NCBI RefSeq assembly: GCF_003725545.1
Contig: NZ_RJLN01000059.1
Span: forward strand, 1 to 32,710
Reading direction: 5' to 3'
DNA: 32,710 bases
From: Micromonospora solifontis
GTDB taxonomy: Bacteria > Actinomycetota > Actinomycetes > Mycobacteriales > Micromonosporaceae
Positions 32,549 through 32,710 of this stretch are shown piece after piece. The notes beneath the pieces are model-generated. The model had not been told where the DNA came from, made no database searches, and saw only the letters and a list, made by a program, of their open reading frames with translations. The position numbers were made by a program, and so were the translations under genes. Position 1 is the first letter of the stretch. Every line of letters begins with the position of its first letter.

Positions 32549-32710
32549 ATGAGACAACCTCCCCGCCCGCCGCAAGGACGACTCCCGCAGCGGCTACGGG
32601 CGATCCTGACCCTGCTGACCGCCGCGCTGATCGCTGTCGGCGCCCCGCTGGTCATGACGGGCTCCGCCGACGCGGGCACCACACTGGGCGCTTCGGCCGC
32701 CGAGAAGGGT
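32549..32710 (+). CDS. GH10 endo-1,4-beta-xylanase, 5' end only
   Basis: The first 54 codons of a secreted protein: basic N-terminus, hydrophobic core (LTLLTAALIAVGAPLV), then ADAGTTLGASAAEKG at the window edge. The TLGASAAEKG segment is the characteristic start of mature actinomycete GH10 xylanases, normally followed by RYFGTA. ATG at 32549 follows GGAAGG with good spacing, 43 bases after the RICIN-GH43 stop, so the two are one operon. The catalytic residues lie outside the window, so the call rests on the N-terminal motif and context. Confidence 0.72.
   Translation, partial: MRQPPRPPQGRLPQRLRAILTLLTAALIAVGAPLVMTGSADAGTTLGASAAEKG

Noticed and set aside
30220..32682. An 820-codon open frame antisense to RICIN-GH43
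   Set aside because: Low-complexity, Val/Gly/Ala/Arg-rich and without domains; it also crosses the operator and the GH10 start.

Overview
The window is about 70% GC with strong third-position GC bias. It carries secreted (hemi)cellulases with RICIN/CBM modules, a SARP regulator, LacI-type control and TANNNT promoters without leaders. This fits a filamentous actinomycete; I suspect Micromonosporaceae, but no rRNA or marker gene is present, so that is inference.

Layout. (A) 1-1011: 5' part of a secreted GH62 arabinofuranosidase, minus strand, cut by the window edge. (B) 1287-2837: debris, comprising a serine hydrolase pseudogene and the tail of a fluoride channel gene. (C) 2925-8199: a xylan/glucan block with an intracellular GH43 beta-xylosidase and a LacI regulator on minus, and a divergent CBM2-GH5-X2-CBM46 endoglucanase on plus, with GAAACTTTC-type boxes between them. 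(D) 8270-11892: an AlkD-like HEAT protein, a haloacetate-dehalogenase-like hydrolase and a divergent SARP regulator. (E) 12245-14491: a secreted GH13 alpha-amylase with two CBM20 domains. (F) 14524-17338: a wrecked region in which the 3' end of a nitric oxide reductase gene is fused to the 5' end of a tnpB transposon gene, next to a truncated nitronate monooxygenase; a TDT/TehA-like transporter lies upstream. (G) 17581-22138: a histidine phosphatase, a decayed DrrAB-type ABC exporter behind a ribbon-helix-helix regulator and a DUF4097 protein, and an OsmC protein. (H) 22245-32710: an arabinoxylan locus. Its minus-strand operon encodes a RICIN-feruloyl esterase, a GH141-like beta-helix protein with RICIN, and a GH43-CBM6-CBM4/9. 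The plus-strand operon encodes RICIN-GH43 and the start of a GH10 xylanase. Between them lies a membrane-anchored ECF sigma factor.

Working together. The enzymes of A, C and H could degrade decorated xylan: GH10 and GH43 act on the backbone and oligomers, GH62/GH43 remove arabinose, and CE1 releases ferulate. Near-identical operators (TGTTAGCGCTAACA type) sit before the GH62 gene, the esterase operon and the RICIN-GH43/GH10 operon, so I infer one LacI-type regulon. The second motif (AGAAAC-TTTCTG type) is found at the beta-xylosidase/endoglucanase promoters and once before RICIN-GH43.

The most interesting candidate is the protein at 28389-29987. It joins, in one chain, an ECF sigma factor, a zinc-binding anti-sigma-like segment (C-x24-H-x3-C-x2-C), a membrane helix and an AbfB (CBM42) arabinofuranose-binding domain. 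It looks like a single-protein sensor of arabinose side chains placed in the locus that degrades them. Flanking it, two nearly identical 423-bp RICIN modules lie in inverted orientation inside the two divergent enzyme genes; recombination between them would swap promoters and signal peptides without breaking either protein.
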